Assembly (NCBI GenBank): GCA_013388735.1
Contig: JACAES010000075.1
Coordinates: 60,712 to 124,711, forward strand
DNA from: Chloroflexota bacterium
GTDB lineage: Bacteria; Chloroflexota; Anaerolineae; Aggregatilineales; Phototrophicaceae
Reading direction: 5' to 3'
DNA: 64,000 nt
Below are positions 18,735 through 26,282 of the stretch, in pieces. Numbering within the stretch: position 1 is the first letter of the stretch; every line of letters begins with the position of its first letter. The notes beneath the pieces are model-generated. The model saw only the letters and a list, made by a program, of their open reading frames with translations. It was not told the DNA's origin and made no database searches. The position numbers were made by a program, and so were the translations under genes.

Positions 18735-19196
18735 TTATTCGGATTTCGGCAGTTCGTAGCCGCGCGTGCGCAGCGCCTTCTTGATGTCGGCCAGCACTTT
18801 GCGGCCAACACCAGGGATTTCCAGAATGGCGTTATCGCCGCCTTCCTGAAGTTTGGCGATGAAATCGCCGACGACCTGGATGCCGTTTTCGTTCAGCAGA
18901 TCAAGCTGACGCTTGGGGACGCCGATTTCGGACAGCGGCACATTGGGCGAGGTGAGGGCGGCAGCGCGGGCTTCAGCCTCCGCGCGCAGGTTGTCGCGGA
19001 ACTGAAGCCGTTTCAGGAAGCGGTCAACCTGGCCTTCGGTGTCCACAATACGCTGTTCGCCGGTGTAAAACGGATGGCAGGCCGAGCAGATGTCGGTGCG
19101 GATTTCCGGCACTGTTGCGCCGGTCGTCCAGGTATTCCCGCAGGCGCAAATGACGCGCGCTTCGGGAAACCATTTTGGGTGAATGCCTTCTTTCAT
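18735..19196 (-). CDS. rpmE: Ribosomal protein L31 with C-terminal RpoA-CTD-like domain
   Basis: A 153-residue protein, twice the normal L31 length. Residues 1-65 are a zinc-binding (C+) L31: Cys17 and Cys19 in ICACGNTW, Cys37 and Cys40 in ICSACHPFYTGEQ, then VDTEGQVDRFLKR. After a charged linker (66-86), residues 88-148 resemble the RNA polymerase alpha C-terminal domain, with a helix-hairpin-helix EIPGVGRKVLADIKKAL (126-142) and an ending like RTRGYEL. AAAGGA precedes the ATG. The reading frame is continuous and no stop separates the two parts. The tail could bind RNA or DNA; its role is unknown. Confidence 0.9.
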   Translation of the reverse strand: MKEGIHPKWFPEARVICACGNTWTTGATVPEIRTDICSACHPFYTGEQRIVDTEGQVDRFLKRLQFRDNLRAEAEARAAALTSPNVPLSEIGVPKRQLDLLNENGIQVVGDFIAKLQEGGDNAILEIPGVGRKVLADIKKALRTRGYELPKSE

Positions 19197-19272
19197 GTTT
19201 CAGTCCTTTTATAGCGCGTCACGGCCCCGGCTGGGGTAGCGTAACGCTGTCGTAGTTTGAGGGTCAGGCGGG

Positions 19273-19557
19273 TTAAGCTTGCGTACCTTCGGCTGTTTCG
19301 ACCGGGTAAACGCTGATCTGTTTTTGCCCGTTGCGGCCTCGCATCCGTTCAAAAACGATAATGCCGGCGACCTTTGCAAACAGCGTGTGATCTTTGCCCA
19401 TCCCCACATTTTCGCCGGGATGAAAATGCGTTCCCCGCTGGCGCACGATGATATTGCCGGGGATGACATACTCACCGCCGAAACGTTTAACGCCCAGCCG
19501 CTGCGAGTTGCTATCGCGTCCGTTGCGGCTGGAACCGCCGCCTTTTTTGTGTGCCAT
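19273..19557 (-). CDS. rpmA: 50S ribosomal protein L27
   Basis: A 94-residue L27: [53 protein letters not shown]. The N-terminus starts directly with the mature AHKKG, without the cleavable extension found in Firmicutes. L27 reaches the peptidyl transferase centre. GGGAG precedes the ATG. Co-transcribed after rplU, the usual order. Confidence 0.97.
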   Translation of the reverse strand: MAHKKGGGSSRNGRDSNSQRLGVKRFGGEYVIPGNIIVRQRGTHFHPGENVGMGKDHTLFAKVAGIIVFERMRGRNGQKQISVYPVETAEGTQA

Positions 19558-19576
19558 GACTGCTGCTCCCGAAAAC

Positions 19577-19891
19577 TTACTTTACGGAAATATCGTCAAT
19601 GCGAAGCCGCGTGTAGAACTGGCGATGCCCGGTTTTACGACGGTAGCTGGTGCGGTGGCGGTAGCGAAAGACGATGATCTTTGGCCCGCGAAACTGTCTG
19701 ACAACCGTCGCCTTGACCAGCGCGCCTTCGACGCAGGGCTGGCCGATGATGGTCTTTTCGCCGTCGCCGATCAACAGCACATCGTTTATTTCGATGCTTT
19801 GTTCTTCGGCGTAAGGCAGTTTTTCGACATCAATGGTCTGACCGACTTCGGCGCGGTACTGGCGACCGCCGGTACGGATGACTGCGTACAT
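19577..19891 (-). CDS. rplU: 50S ribosomal protein L21
   Basis: A 104-residue L21: [28 protein letters not shown]-type core ([14 protein letters not shown]), and the RNA-binding ending [20 protein letters not shown]. Normal length. First gene of the rplU-rpmA-rpmE(-tdk) operon, downstream of a near-consensus promoter and a structured leader of about 100 bases. Confidence 0.97.
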   Translation of the reverse strand: MYAVIRTGGRQYRAEVGQTIDVEKLPYAEEQSIEINDVLLIGDGEKTIIGQPCVEGALVKATVVRQFRGPKIIVFRYRHRTSYRRKTGHRQFYTRLRIDDISVK

Positions 19892-19990
19892 ATTTTACCC
19901 CAATCTTCACTTGCAACCGCCGCCGGGCCGGTGATAGACCAACCGCGCTGCGGGGAAAATTGGCTGCAAAGAGGTGTAGTTAAAAACGAT
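19892..19990 (-). promoter_or_regulatory. rplU: Structured 5' leader of rplU operon, possible autoregulatory element
   Basis: About 100 bases between the predicted start site and the rplU ATG. On the minus strand it holds pairing arms TTTGCAGCC and GGTTGCAAG around inner hairpins CCGC-AGC-GCGG (inside CCAA/TTGG) and a GC-rich CCGGCCCGG segment. Ribosomal L21 mRNAs in other phyla carry protein-binding leaders; homology to these is not shown here. Confidence 0.4.
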
Positions 19991-19996
19991 TTAGGT

Positions 19997-20025
19997 ATTA
20001 TAGTGATCAGTACAGCCGGCGTCAA
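19997..20025 (-). promoter_or_regulatory. Promoter of the rplU-rpmA-rpmE operon
   Basis: Minus strand TTGACG (20020-20025) and perfect TATAAT (19997-20002) with a 17-base spacer. One mismatch in total to the housekeeping consensus. Confidence 0.88.
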
Positions 20026-20053
20026 CGTCGAATTTGACGGTCAGACCGGCGGC

Positions 20054-21121
20054 CTAAAAGATGAACATGCCATCCCCAAAGGAAAAGAAACGATACGATT
20101 CCTGTTTGGCGATCTCATAGGCCTGGAGGATGGTTTGGCGCCCGGCGAAGGCGCTGACCATCATCAGCAGCGTGGAGCGGGGCAGATGGAAATTGGTAAT
20201 CAAAGCATCCACGACGCGCCAGCGGTAGCCCGGATAAATGAACAGGCGCGTGTCCTGGTCGAAAGCCGTGACCGGACGCCAGGGGCAGACGTTCTCGCTT
20301 GCCTGGGGGTGATCCGGGTCGCCCCCGGCGCTCAGGATGCCGGCGGTTTCCAGGGTGCGGGCGCTGGTTGTGCCAACGGCGATGATGCGCCCGCCGCCGA
20401 GTTTGGCCTGGTTGATGACGCGCGCGGCTTCTGCCGAAAGGACGGCGCGTTCGCTGTGGATGGGATGATCCTCGATGCGATGGGCGCGCACCGGCTGGAA
20501 GGTGTCCAGGCCAATGTGCAGCGTGCAGTAGGCTAACTGCACGCCGGCGGCTTTGGCGGCCAGCAGCAGTTCCGGCGTGAAGTGCAGCCCCGCCGTTGGC
20601 GCTGCCGCCGAGCCTTCTCGAACGCTGTAGACCGTCTGGTAACGTTCGGGGTTTTGCAGATGCGTGTGAATATAGGGCGGCAGGGGAGTCTCACCCAAAT
20701 CCGGCAACAGGTCGTTCACAGGTTGGCTGAAGCGCACGATACGTTCCGAGCCTGATCGTTCTTCAATGACCTCGGCGGTTAAGTCGCCGGGCGGAAAACG
20801 CAGCAGCGTGCCGGCCTCGACCCGCCGCCCGCCCGCCAGGACGAGCCACTGCTGTTCGTCAAGCTGGCGCAGCAGAAGGATTTCGACCGCGCCGCCGGTT
20901 TTTGTTTTTGTGGCGCGCAGTCGCGCCGGGATGACGCGGGTATTGTTCAAAACCAGCACGTCACCGGGGTGAAGAAAATCCAGGATGTCGCGGAAGTGAT
21001 GGTGTGTGATCGCGCCGGTTTGGCGGTTTAATGCCAGCAGGCGGGATGAGTCGCGCGGCTCGATGGGTTCCTGAGCGATCAAGGATTCGGGCAGGTCATA
21101 ATCAAATTCGGACAGGTTCAT
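20054..21121 (-). CDS. queA: tRNA preQ1 ribosyltransferase-isomerase QueA
   Basis: A 355-residue QueA, which moves the ribosyl group of S-adenosylmethionine onto preQ1 in tRNA to form epoxyqueuosine. Seen: FDYDLPESLIAQEPIEPRDSSRLL at the start (first 20 residues diagnostic), GDVLVLNNTRVIPARL, APTAGLHFTPELL, and the C-terminal INFHLP-type motif ALITNFHLPRSTLLMM. Length and both ends match the family. ATGA overlap with the DUF2905 gene. Confidence 0.97.
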   Translation of the reverse strand: MNLSEFDYDLPESLIAQEPIEPRDSSRLLALNRQTGAITHHHFRDILDFLHPGDVLVLNNTRVIPARLRATKTKTGGAVEILLLRQLDEQQWLVLAGGRRVEAGTLLRFPPGDLTAEVIEERSGSERIVRFSQPVNDLLPDLGETPLPPYIHTHLQNPERYQTVYSVREGSAAAPTAGLHFTPELLLAAKAAGVQLAYCTLHIGLDTFQPVRAHRIEDHPIHSERAVLSAEAARVINQAKLGGGRIIAVGTTSARTLETAGILSAGGDPDHPQASENVCPWRPVTAFDQDTRLFIYPGYRWRVVDALITNFHLPRSTLLMMVSAFAGRQTILQAYEIAKQESYRFFSFGDGMFIF

Positions 21122-21360
21122 GGGCGGTTAATCAGCCGGATGATGATATTGAGAACGATAGTGAGGACGACGCTTAAAAGAATCATGCTGACAATCGGGA
21201 TAAAGCAGCTAAAGCCTTTGCCCTGAATACGAAGATTACCCGGCAGGCTGCCCAGGCTGCTGAACAGCGGCAGCCGCCCCAGGAGCATCAGCAGGCCGCC
21301 CAAGACGGCCAGCACAATACCGGCGATGAGGAGAAGACGCCCGACTGCCTGTAAATCCAC
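21118..21360 (-). CDS. DUF2905 small membrane protein
   Basis: An 80-residue protein with two membrane helices flanking GRLPLFSSLGSLPGNLRI, the DUF2905 signature (G-x-LPGD/N-I loop between helices). Function unknown. I choose GTG 21360 (VDLQAVGRLL) because GAGG lies a few bases upstream and the first helix then starts at once; a TTG at 21372 is the alternative. It sits between ruvB and queA, a recurring position for this family. Confidence 0.82.
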   Translation of the reverse strand: MDLQAVGRLLLIAGIVLAVLGGLLMLLGRLPLFSSLGSLPGNLRIQGKGFSCFIPIVSMILLSVVLTIVLNIIIRLINRP

Positions 21361-21368
21361 GCTGCACC

Positions 21369-22403
21369 TCAAAATAACGGCGGCTGCTGGGAATTGTCGG
21401 CTTTGGCATTCACGGGAAGCCCCAGATGTTCGTAGGCCAGCGGCGTGGCCGTGCGCCCGCGCGGGGTGCGGGCCAGAAAGCCGAGTTGAAGCAGGTATGG
21501 TTCGTACACGTCCATGATGGTATCGGCGTCTTCGCTGATGGCGGCGGCAATCGTTTCGACGCCGACCGGCCCGCCGCCGTATTTCTCGACGATTGTCAAA
21601 AGGATGCGCCGGTCAATATCATCCAGCCCAAGCTGGTCAATGTTCATCAGCGCCAGTGCTTCCCCGGCGACAGGGCTGGTGATGATGCCGTCGGCGCGCA
21701 CCTGCGAATAATCGCGCACCCGGCGCAGCAGACGCAGCGCGATGCGGGGGGTGCCGCGCGCGCGCCGGGCGATTTCCGCCGCGCCTTCCGGTTCAATCGG
21801 GACTTTGAGCATTCCGGCGGCCCGGTTGATGATATGTTCCATAGCGACCTGATCGTAAAAATCCAACCGGAACTGCGCGCCGAAGCGGTCACGCAGGGGC
21901 GGGGCCAGCAGCGCCAGCCGGGTTGTCGCGCCGATAACGGTGAAACGCGGCAGGTTCAGGCGCACATTTTTGGCTGCCGGGCCTTTGCCGATCACGATAT
22001 CCAGCTTAAAATCTTCCATCGCCGGGTACAGCACTTCTTCAACGGCGCGCCCCAGGCGGTGAACTTCGTCAATGAACAGGATGTCATTTTGTTTGAGGTG
22101 AGTCAGAATAGCGGCCAGGTCGCCGGCGCGCTCGATGGATGGCCCGGCGGTGATGCGAATGTTCACGTTCATCTCGTTGGCGACGACGTGCGCCAGCGAG
22201 GTTTTGCCCAGGCCGGGCGGGCCATAAAACAGGATGTGATCTACCGGCTCCTGTCTGGCTCTGGCGGCTTCGATGATGATATGCAGATTTTCGCGCACGC
22301 TGTCCTGCCCCACAATATCGCCAAGATACTGTGGACGCAGCGCGATATTTTCCCGGTCATCACGCCGTCGAACGCCGCTGACGAGGCGCGCGTCATCGGT
22401 CAT
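21369..22403 (-). CDS. ruvB: Holliday junction branch-migration helicase RuvB
   Basis: A 344-residue RuvB, hexameric AAA+ motor acting with RuvA at Holliday junctions. Walker [11 protein letters not shown] (about residue 60), Walker [11 protein letters not shown] (about 110), sensor 1 GATTR, and the C-terminal winged helix ending [23 protein letters not shown] precedes the ATG. ruvA and ruvC are not in this window. First gene of ruvB-DUF2905-queA. Confidence 0.97.
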   Translation of the reverse strand: MTDDARLVSGVRRRDDRENIALRPQYLGDIVGQDSVRENLHIIIEAARARQEPVDHILFYGPPGLGKTSLAHVVANEMNVNIRITAGPSIERAGDLAAILTHLKQNDILFIDEVHRLGRAVEEVLYPAMEDFKLDIVIGKGPAAKNVRLNLPRFTVIGATTRLALLAPPLRDRFGAQFRLDFYDQVAMEHIINRAAGMLKVPIEPEGAAEIARRARGTPRIALRLLRRVRDYSQVRADGIITSPVAGEALALMNIDQLGLDDIDRRILLTIVEKYGGGPVGVETIAAAISEDADTIMDVYEPYLLQLGFLARTPRGRTATPLAYEHLGLPVNAKADNSQQPPLF

Positions 22404-22432
22404 GCGGTCTGCTCCTCTGAATAATCTGTTCT

Positions 22433-22460
22433 AGTATAACCGACGGCGGGCGGGGCGCAA
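22433..22460 (-). promoter_or_regulatory. Candidate ruvB promoter abutting the MITE
   Basis: Minus strand TTGCGC (22455-22460) and TATACT (22433-22438) with a 16-base spacer. The -35 lies inside the left copy of the MITE target duplication, so the element starts immediately upstream of it. Confidence 0.5.
22451..22460. repeat. Target-site duplication, left copy
   Basis: CGGGGCGCAA, identical to 22637-22646 on the other side of the 176-base element. Confidence 0.85.
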
Positions 22461-22636
22461 CAGGGCAATCGCTTCAACAGCATTCAGACCCCCTCTTAAT
22501 CTCCCCCGAATTCGGGGGAGGCCTGGCTGCCGATGAGATGAAGCCCGCGCCCCGAATCCAGGGCGGGGGTTTGGGGGTGGGGTCAGAAGGCAAAAGTCTG
22601 CTTACTGAGACGATGTATTTTCAAGCGATTACCCTG
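22461..22636. mobile_element. MITE-like non-autonomous element, 176 bp
   Basis: The ends are inverted repeats: left CAGGGCAATCGCTTCAA and right (read inward on the minus strand) CAGGGTAATCGCTTGAA, 15 of 17 matching. Both ends abut a perfect 10-base direct repeat, the mark of transposition. Inside are a 20-base perfect palindrome (22501-22520, centred on GAATTC) and longer imperfect arms from GACCCCC (22487) to GGGGTC (near 22590). It holds no coding sequence. It fills most of the 313-base gap between ruvB and upp. The transposase source is unknown; duplications of 9-12 bases occur in IS4-type elements, which is only a hint. Confidence 0.85.
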
Positions 22637-22646
22637 CGGGGCGCAA
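22637..22646. repeat. Target-site duplication, right copy
   Basis: CGGGGCGCAA, perfect match to 22451-22460, directly next to the element's right end. Confidence 0.85.
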
Positions 22647-22655
22647 CCGTTTGTT

Positions 22656-22684
22656 TTGACAGCAGCGGAGAGGCGGCATACAAT
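22656..22684 (+). promoter_or_regulatory. Promoter of upp
   Basis: Perfect TTGACA (22656-22661) and TACAAT (22679-22684) with a 17-base spacer, 33 bases before the upp start and 20 bases from the MITE's right end. Confidence 0.88.
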
Positions 22685-22716
22685 TAGCGCCGTTTATGCA
22701 GGGAAGGGGATGATGG

Positions 22717-23340
22717 GTGTCTCAGGTATTTGTTTCGCGGCATCCACTGGTGCTTCATAAGTTGACCGCGCTGCGCGATGCGACGACCGATCATCGCGCT
22801 TTTCGTGATCTGGTGCGAGAACTGGCACTGCTCCTGTGTTATGAGGCCACGCAGGATTTAACGCTTGCGCCCAAGACGGTTTCGACGCCGATGGGCCTGG
22901 CGCAGGGGTATAAAGCTGAGGAAACGATTGGTCTGGTACCGATTCTTCGCGCCGGCCTGGGGCTGGTGGACGGCGTGATGGAACTGCTGCCGAATGTTCA
23001 GGTGTGGCACATCGGCCTCTACCGGGACGAAAAGACGCTGCGCCCGGTCGAGTATTACAACCGCCTGCCGACCGAGCCGACGGTGCAAATCTGTCTGGTG
23101 CTGGATCCGATGCTGGCGACCGGCGGGTCGGCGGTGGCGACGGTGGATATTCTCAAGCGGTGGGGTGTGCGGCGCATCAAATTTCTGGGGCTGATCGCCG
23201 CGCCGGAAGGGGTTGCGCGGCTGACGGCGGCGCACCCTGATGTGCCAATTCATGTGGCCGCTGTTGACGAACGGCTGAACGACATCGGCTTCATTATTCC
23301 CGGCCTGGGCGATGCGGGTGATCGCCAGTTTGGGACTTAG
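22717..23340 (+). CDS. upp: Uracil phosphoribosyltransferase
   Basis: A 207-residue UPRTase (uracil + PRPP to UMP, pyrimidine salvage). Seen: [22 protein letters not shown] at the start (typical of the family), [12 protein letters not shown], the PRPP loop [13 protein letters not shown], and the C-terminal uracil site [13 protein letters not shown]. Length is normal. The start is GTG 22717, with AAGGGGA 6 bases upstream; the nearby ATG at 22713 is out of frame. Strong promoter upstream. Confidence 0.97.
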   Translation: MSQVFVSRHPLVLHKLTALRDATTDHRAFRDLVRELALLLCYEATQDLTLAPKTVSTPMGLAQGYKAEETIGLVPILRAGLGLVDGVMELLPNVQVWHIGLYRDEKTLRPVEYYNRLPTEPTVQICLVLDPMLATGGSAVATVDILKRWGVRRIKFLGLIAAPEGVARLTAAHPDVPIHVAAVDERLNDIGFIIPGLGDAGDRQFGT

Positions 23341-23348
23341 GCAGGTAG

Positions 23349-24416
23349 ATGGTGGCTGCCTGGAGCGCTTATCTTCTGGTGTTCGCGCTGGCGCTCAGTC
23401 TGACGCTGGCGCTGACGCCGCTGGCCGCCCACCTGGGCAGACGCTTTAAGATCGTCGCTCTGGCCGGAGGTCGCCATGCAAACGAAGGCGACCGGCGCGG
23501 CGTGCCGAAGCTGGGCGGGTTGGCGCTGTTCGTTGGTTTTACGGCGTCGGCGCTGGCAGCTCAACTGCTGCCTGTGCCGCGCATGGATCCGTATGAGATC
23601 GTTCGGTTGGCCGGGCTGCTGCTGGGTGGGGTGATTGTGTTCATTATCGGGCTGCTGGACGATGTGATTCAGTTCGGCTCGTTCCCTCAGTTCATCGGCC
23701 AGTTTATTGCGGCGGCGGTGGCGATTCTGTTCCAGATATTCATCGAGTATGTCAATAACCCGCTGACCGGCCAGCAGACCGACCCCTGGCCGTATGTGGT
23801 GACGGTCGCGCTGAGCTTTTTCTGGATTGTCGGCATGATGAATACCGTTAACTGGCTGGACGGCCTGGACGGTCTGGCGTCGGGGGTGGCCTTCATTGCC
23901 GGGACGATGTTGTTTATCAACAGCGCGTTTCGCGTCGAACCGAGGCAAACCAGCGTCAGCCTGCTGCATCTGGCGCTGATGGGTACGGCTTTCGGCTTTC
24001 TGCTGTTTAACTTCTACCCGGCGCGGGTTTTTATGGGCGGTGGCGCGATGTATCTCGGTTATCTGCTGGGGACGCTCAGCATCATCGGCGGCGCGAAGAT
24101 GGCGACCATCCTGCTGGTGATGGGGCTGCCGCTGATGGATGTGGTCTGGCAGATCGTCAACCGGATGCGGCAGGGACGCAGCCCATTCACCGGCGACCGG
24201 GGGCATGTTCATTTCCGCCTGCTGGATATGGGCTTCAGCCAGCGACAGATTGTCATCGTCTATTATTTGTTCTGCGCGTTTTTCGGGATGTTAACCCTGG
24301 TGATTGAAAGCCAGTTTTATAAATTCGTCGCCCTCGGCGTGATGCTGGCGCTGGTCGTGTTGGGGTTTGTCATTCTGTCGCGGTCGCGCCAGTCCAACTC
24401 TTCGATTTCTTCTTAA
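23349..24416 (+). CDS. WecA/MraY-type undecaprenyl-phosphate sugar-1-phosphate transferase
   Basis: A 355-residue polytopic membrane enzyme of the glycosyltransferase 4 (WecA/TagO/MraY) superfamily, which moves a HexNAc-1-phosphate from UDP-sugar to undecaprenyl phosphate. Seen: GVPKLGGLALFVGF (about 56), IIGLLDDVIQFG with the DD pair (about 100), the metal-binding NWLDGLDGLASG (about 172), a further FMGGGAMYLGY and a HFRLLDMGFSQRQ loop. It could start O-antigen, teichoic-type or exopolysaccharide synthesis; the substrate cannot be fixed from sequence. It is convergent with and touches the next gene by 4 bases. Confidence 0.93.
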   Translation: MVAAWSAYLLVFALALSLTLALTPLAAHLGRRFKIVALAGGRHANEGDRRGVPKLGGLALFVGFTASALAAQLLPVPRMDPYEIVRLAGLLLGGVIVFIIGLLDDVIQFGSFPQFIGQFIAAAVAILFQIFIEYVNNPLTGQQTDPWPYVVTVALSFFWIVGMMNTVNWLDGLDGLASGVAFIAGTMLFINSAFRVEPRQTSVSLLHLALMGTAFGFLLFNFYPARVFMGGGAMYLGYLLGTLSIIGGAKMATILLVMGLPLMDVVWQIVNRMRQGRSPFTGDRGHVHFRLLDMGFSQRQIVIVYYLFCAFFGMLTLVIESQFYKFVALGVMLALVVLGFVILSRSRQSNSSISS

Positions 24417-25534
24417 TGCGGGTCATCTTTGTCCGGCGGCGTTTCGTCCGGTTTGGGCGCTGCTGCGCCGCTGATAACGGCGGGAGCATCCCGGCCTGGC
24501 GTGGGCGCGAGCGGTGAAGGCAGCGGTTTTTCTTGCGGGGCGATGATGCGGTCGTCGGCGCGCGAAATGGCTTCTTTGCCGGGCGCGCCGGGTATGGGCA
24601 GCGCAAACCGGTAAACGGACGGTGGGCCGGCAGGGGCGGCGCGGGCGGCTTTTTGAGGCGCGCGTCCCTTTTTCATTTCCGCTGCGCGCTGCGCCATCAG
24701 TTCACTGCGGCGCATGGTGATGAGTTTGCCGTCCTTATAGGTGGCACTGTGACCCGTGATGCGCTCGATGATCGCTTCTACCGTCCCCAGGATGGCTACC
24801 ATGAATAAATCCACCACGATGATAACACCGAGCGTGCCGGACAGCGAATTTACGGTGGCGTTTAAGCTGGCGAGGGCGTTGACCAGCACTTCATCGGCAG
24901 CGCCCAGAAAGATCAGCACCAGCAGGATTACCCCGGCGACAGGCAGGAGCCTCTGCCATCCGCGCAAATGTTCCGGGTTGCTGGGGGATAACGTGTTGCC
25001 GATGGTGAAGATCAGGTAAATCCATAACCAGAAGTCGGGGGTGGCGGTCAGCCGGCTCACCATTTGGGAAACGTCGGTCAGGAAGCCGCTCTGAAGCGAG
25101 GCAGCGGCTTCCTGTATATTGATGATGGTGTTAGCGATCAGCCAGATCAGCAGCACGCCGACGATGAAAGGGGAGATGGTGATGATCGCCAGCCTGATCG
25201 CGCCAGTTTTGGGAGTCAGCCGAACGAAATTGAGCTTTAGCTCCGCCACTTCCTGCTTTTTCGGCCATTCGAGCGCGCGGTCGGCACGGACGTTGAGCAG
25301 GCCGGCCACCAGCCAGTAGGTGAATTCGTGCAGGACGATGCCCGGCAGGAAGAAGGCGTAAAAGAGAATCGTTGTAGTTTGCAGTTGTTTCGTGACCAGC
25401 CATCCCACTTTAAAGATATGCTGATGAAGCCAGCGCTCCAGCCGGCGCAGCATATACAACATGGCCGCAACCAGCAGCCAGGGGGCGATCAGGTCGAAAA
25501 CAAACAGCTTACAGCCCTTTCGCTTTTGCGGCAC
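24413..25534 (-). CDS. Membrane protein with degenerate M50-like HExx motif, function unknown
   Basis: About 373 residues with six or so membrane helices and a disordered Pro-rich cytoplasmic tail (last 110 residues). One helix carries GIVLHEFTYWLVA. It looks like the HExxH helix of M50 site-2 proteases but has Tyr at the second His, so classical zinc binding is doubtful. The start is uncertain: GTG 25534 overlaps tpiA by 26 bases and gives a basic lead into the first helix. CTG 25507, behind AAGGG, or ATG 25462, which cuts the first helix, are alternatives. Last gene of the gap-pgk-kinase-tpiA run. Confidence 0.7.
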   Translation of the reverse strand: MPQKRKGCKLFVFDLIAPWLLVAAMLYMLRRLERWLHQHIFKVGWLVTKQLQTTTILFYAFFLPGIVLHEFTYWLVAGLLNVRADRALEWPKKQEVAELKLNFVRLTPKTGAIRLAIITISPFIVGVLLIWLIANTIINIQEAAASLQSGFLTDVSQMVSRLTATPDFWLWIYLIFTIGNTLSPSNPEHLRGWQRLLPVAGVILLVLIFLGAADEVLVNALASLNATVNSLSGTLGVIIVVDLFMVAILGTVEAIIERITGHSATYKDGKLITMRRSELMAQRAAEMKKGRAPQKAARAAPAGPPSVYRFALPIPGAPGKEAISRADDRIIAPQEKPLPSPLAPTPGRDAPAVISGAAAPKPDETPPDKDDPH

Positions 25535-26279
25535 TTTCGACCAGCTGGACGAAATCATCAACTTTAAGCGATGCGCCGCCGACGAGCGCGCCGTCAATAT
25601 CCGGCTGCGACATGTATTCCAGCATGTTGCTCGGCTTGACGCTGCCGCCATACTGAATGCGGACGGATTGGGCGATTTCGTTCCCGTAAAGCTGCGCCAG
25701 GGTGCTGCGGATCGTGCCGCCGATGATGGCGTTAGCGACTTCGGCGCTGGCATTTTTGCCGGTGCCAATGGCCCAGATGGGTTCGTAGGCGACGACGATG
25801 TTCTGCATATTATCGGCTTCGATGCCGGCCAGGGCGGCGCGCACCTGCCCGCCGACGAAGGTCTGCGTTTCCCCGGCTTCGTTTTGAGCCAGGCTTTCGC
25901 CGACGGCGAGGATGGGTTTTAGCCCGTAAGCCAGCGCCGCTTTGACTTTGCGGTTGATGTCCTCATCCGTCTCGTGTAGATAGGCGCGGCATTCCGAATG
26001 GCCGATGATGACGTATTCGGCCAGCCCTTGCAGCATGGTAGGGGCGATCTGCGAGGTGTATGCGCCCTGGGCTTCCCAGTGGAGATTCTGCGCGCCGACG
26101 CGAATATCCGTATCCCTGAGCGCGTCGGCGACGGCGGCCAGCGCGACGAAGGTGGGACACACGACGCGCTCGATGGCGGTGTAAGAAGCCAGCCGGGGCG
26201 CGAGTTCGCGGACGAAGCTGACCGACTCGTCCAGCGTTTTGTACATTTTCCAGTTTCCGGCAATGATGGGTTTTCGCAT
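25509..26279 (-). CDS. tpiA: Triosephosphate isomerase
   Basis: A 256-residue TIM (dihydroxyacetone phosphate to glyceraldehyde 3-phosphate). Catalytic residues are present: Asn/Lys in GNWKMYK (about 10), His in IIGHSECR (about 95), Glu in VAYEPIWAIGTGK (about 168), and the phosphate loops IQYGGSVKPSN and GALVGGASL. Normal length. Its start is 3 bases after the kinase stop, and it belongs to the glycolytic gene run. Confidence 0.97.
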   Translation of the reverse strand: MRKPIIAGNWKMYKTLDESVSFVRELAPRLASYTAIERVVCPTFVALAAVADALRDTDIRVGAQNLHWEAQGAYTSQIAPTMLQGLAEYVIIGHSECRAYLHETDEDINRKVKAALAYGLKPILAVGESLAQNEAGETQTFVGGQVRAALAGIEADNMQNIVVAYEPIWAIGTGKNASAEVANAIIGGTIRSTLAQLYGNEIAQSVRIQYGGSVKPSNMLEYMSQPDIDGALVGGASLKVDDFVQLVESAAKAKGL

Positions 26280-26282
26280 TGA

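Noticed and set aside
19448..20536. Plus-strand frame across rpmA, rplU and queA
   Set aside because: Covers three real genes and their promoter on the other strand; no family features.
22501..22520. Perfect palindrome as a terminator of ruvB or upp
   Set aside because: It lies upstream of both divergent genes and inside the MITE; there is no T tract.
25535..25768. Upstream extension of the membrane protein gene through tpiA
   Set aside because: Encodes a Ser/Arg/Ala-rich string that is tpiA read in another frame; the conserved part begins near 25534.
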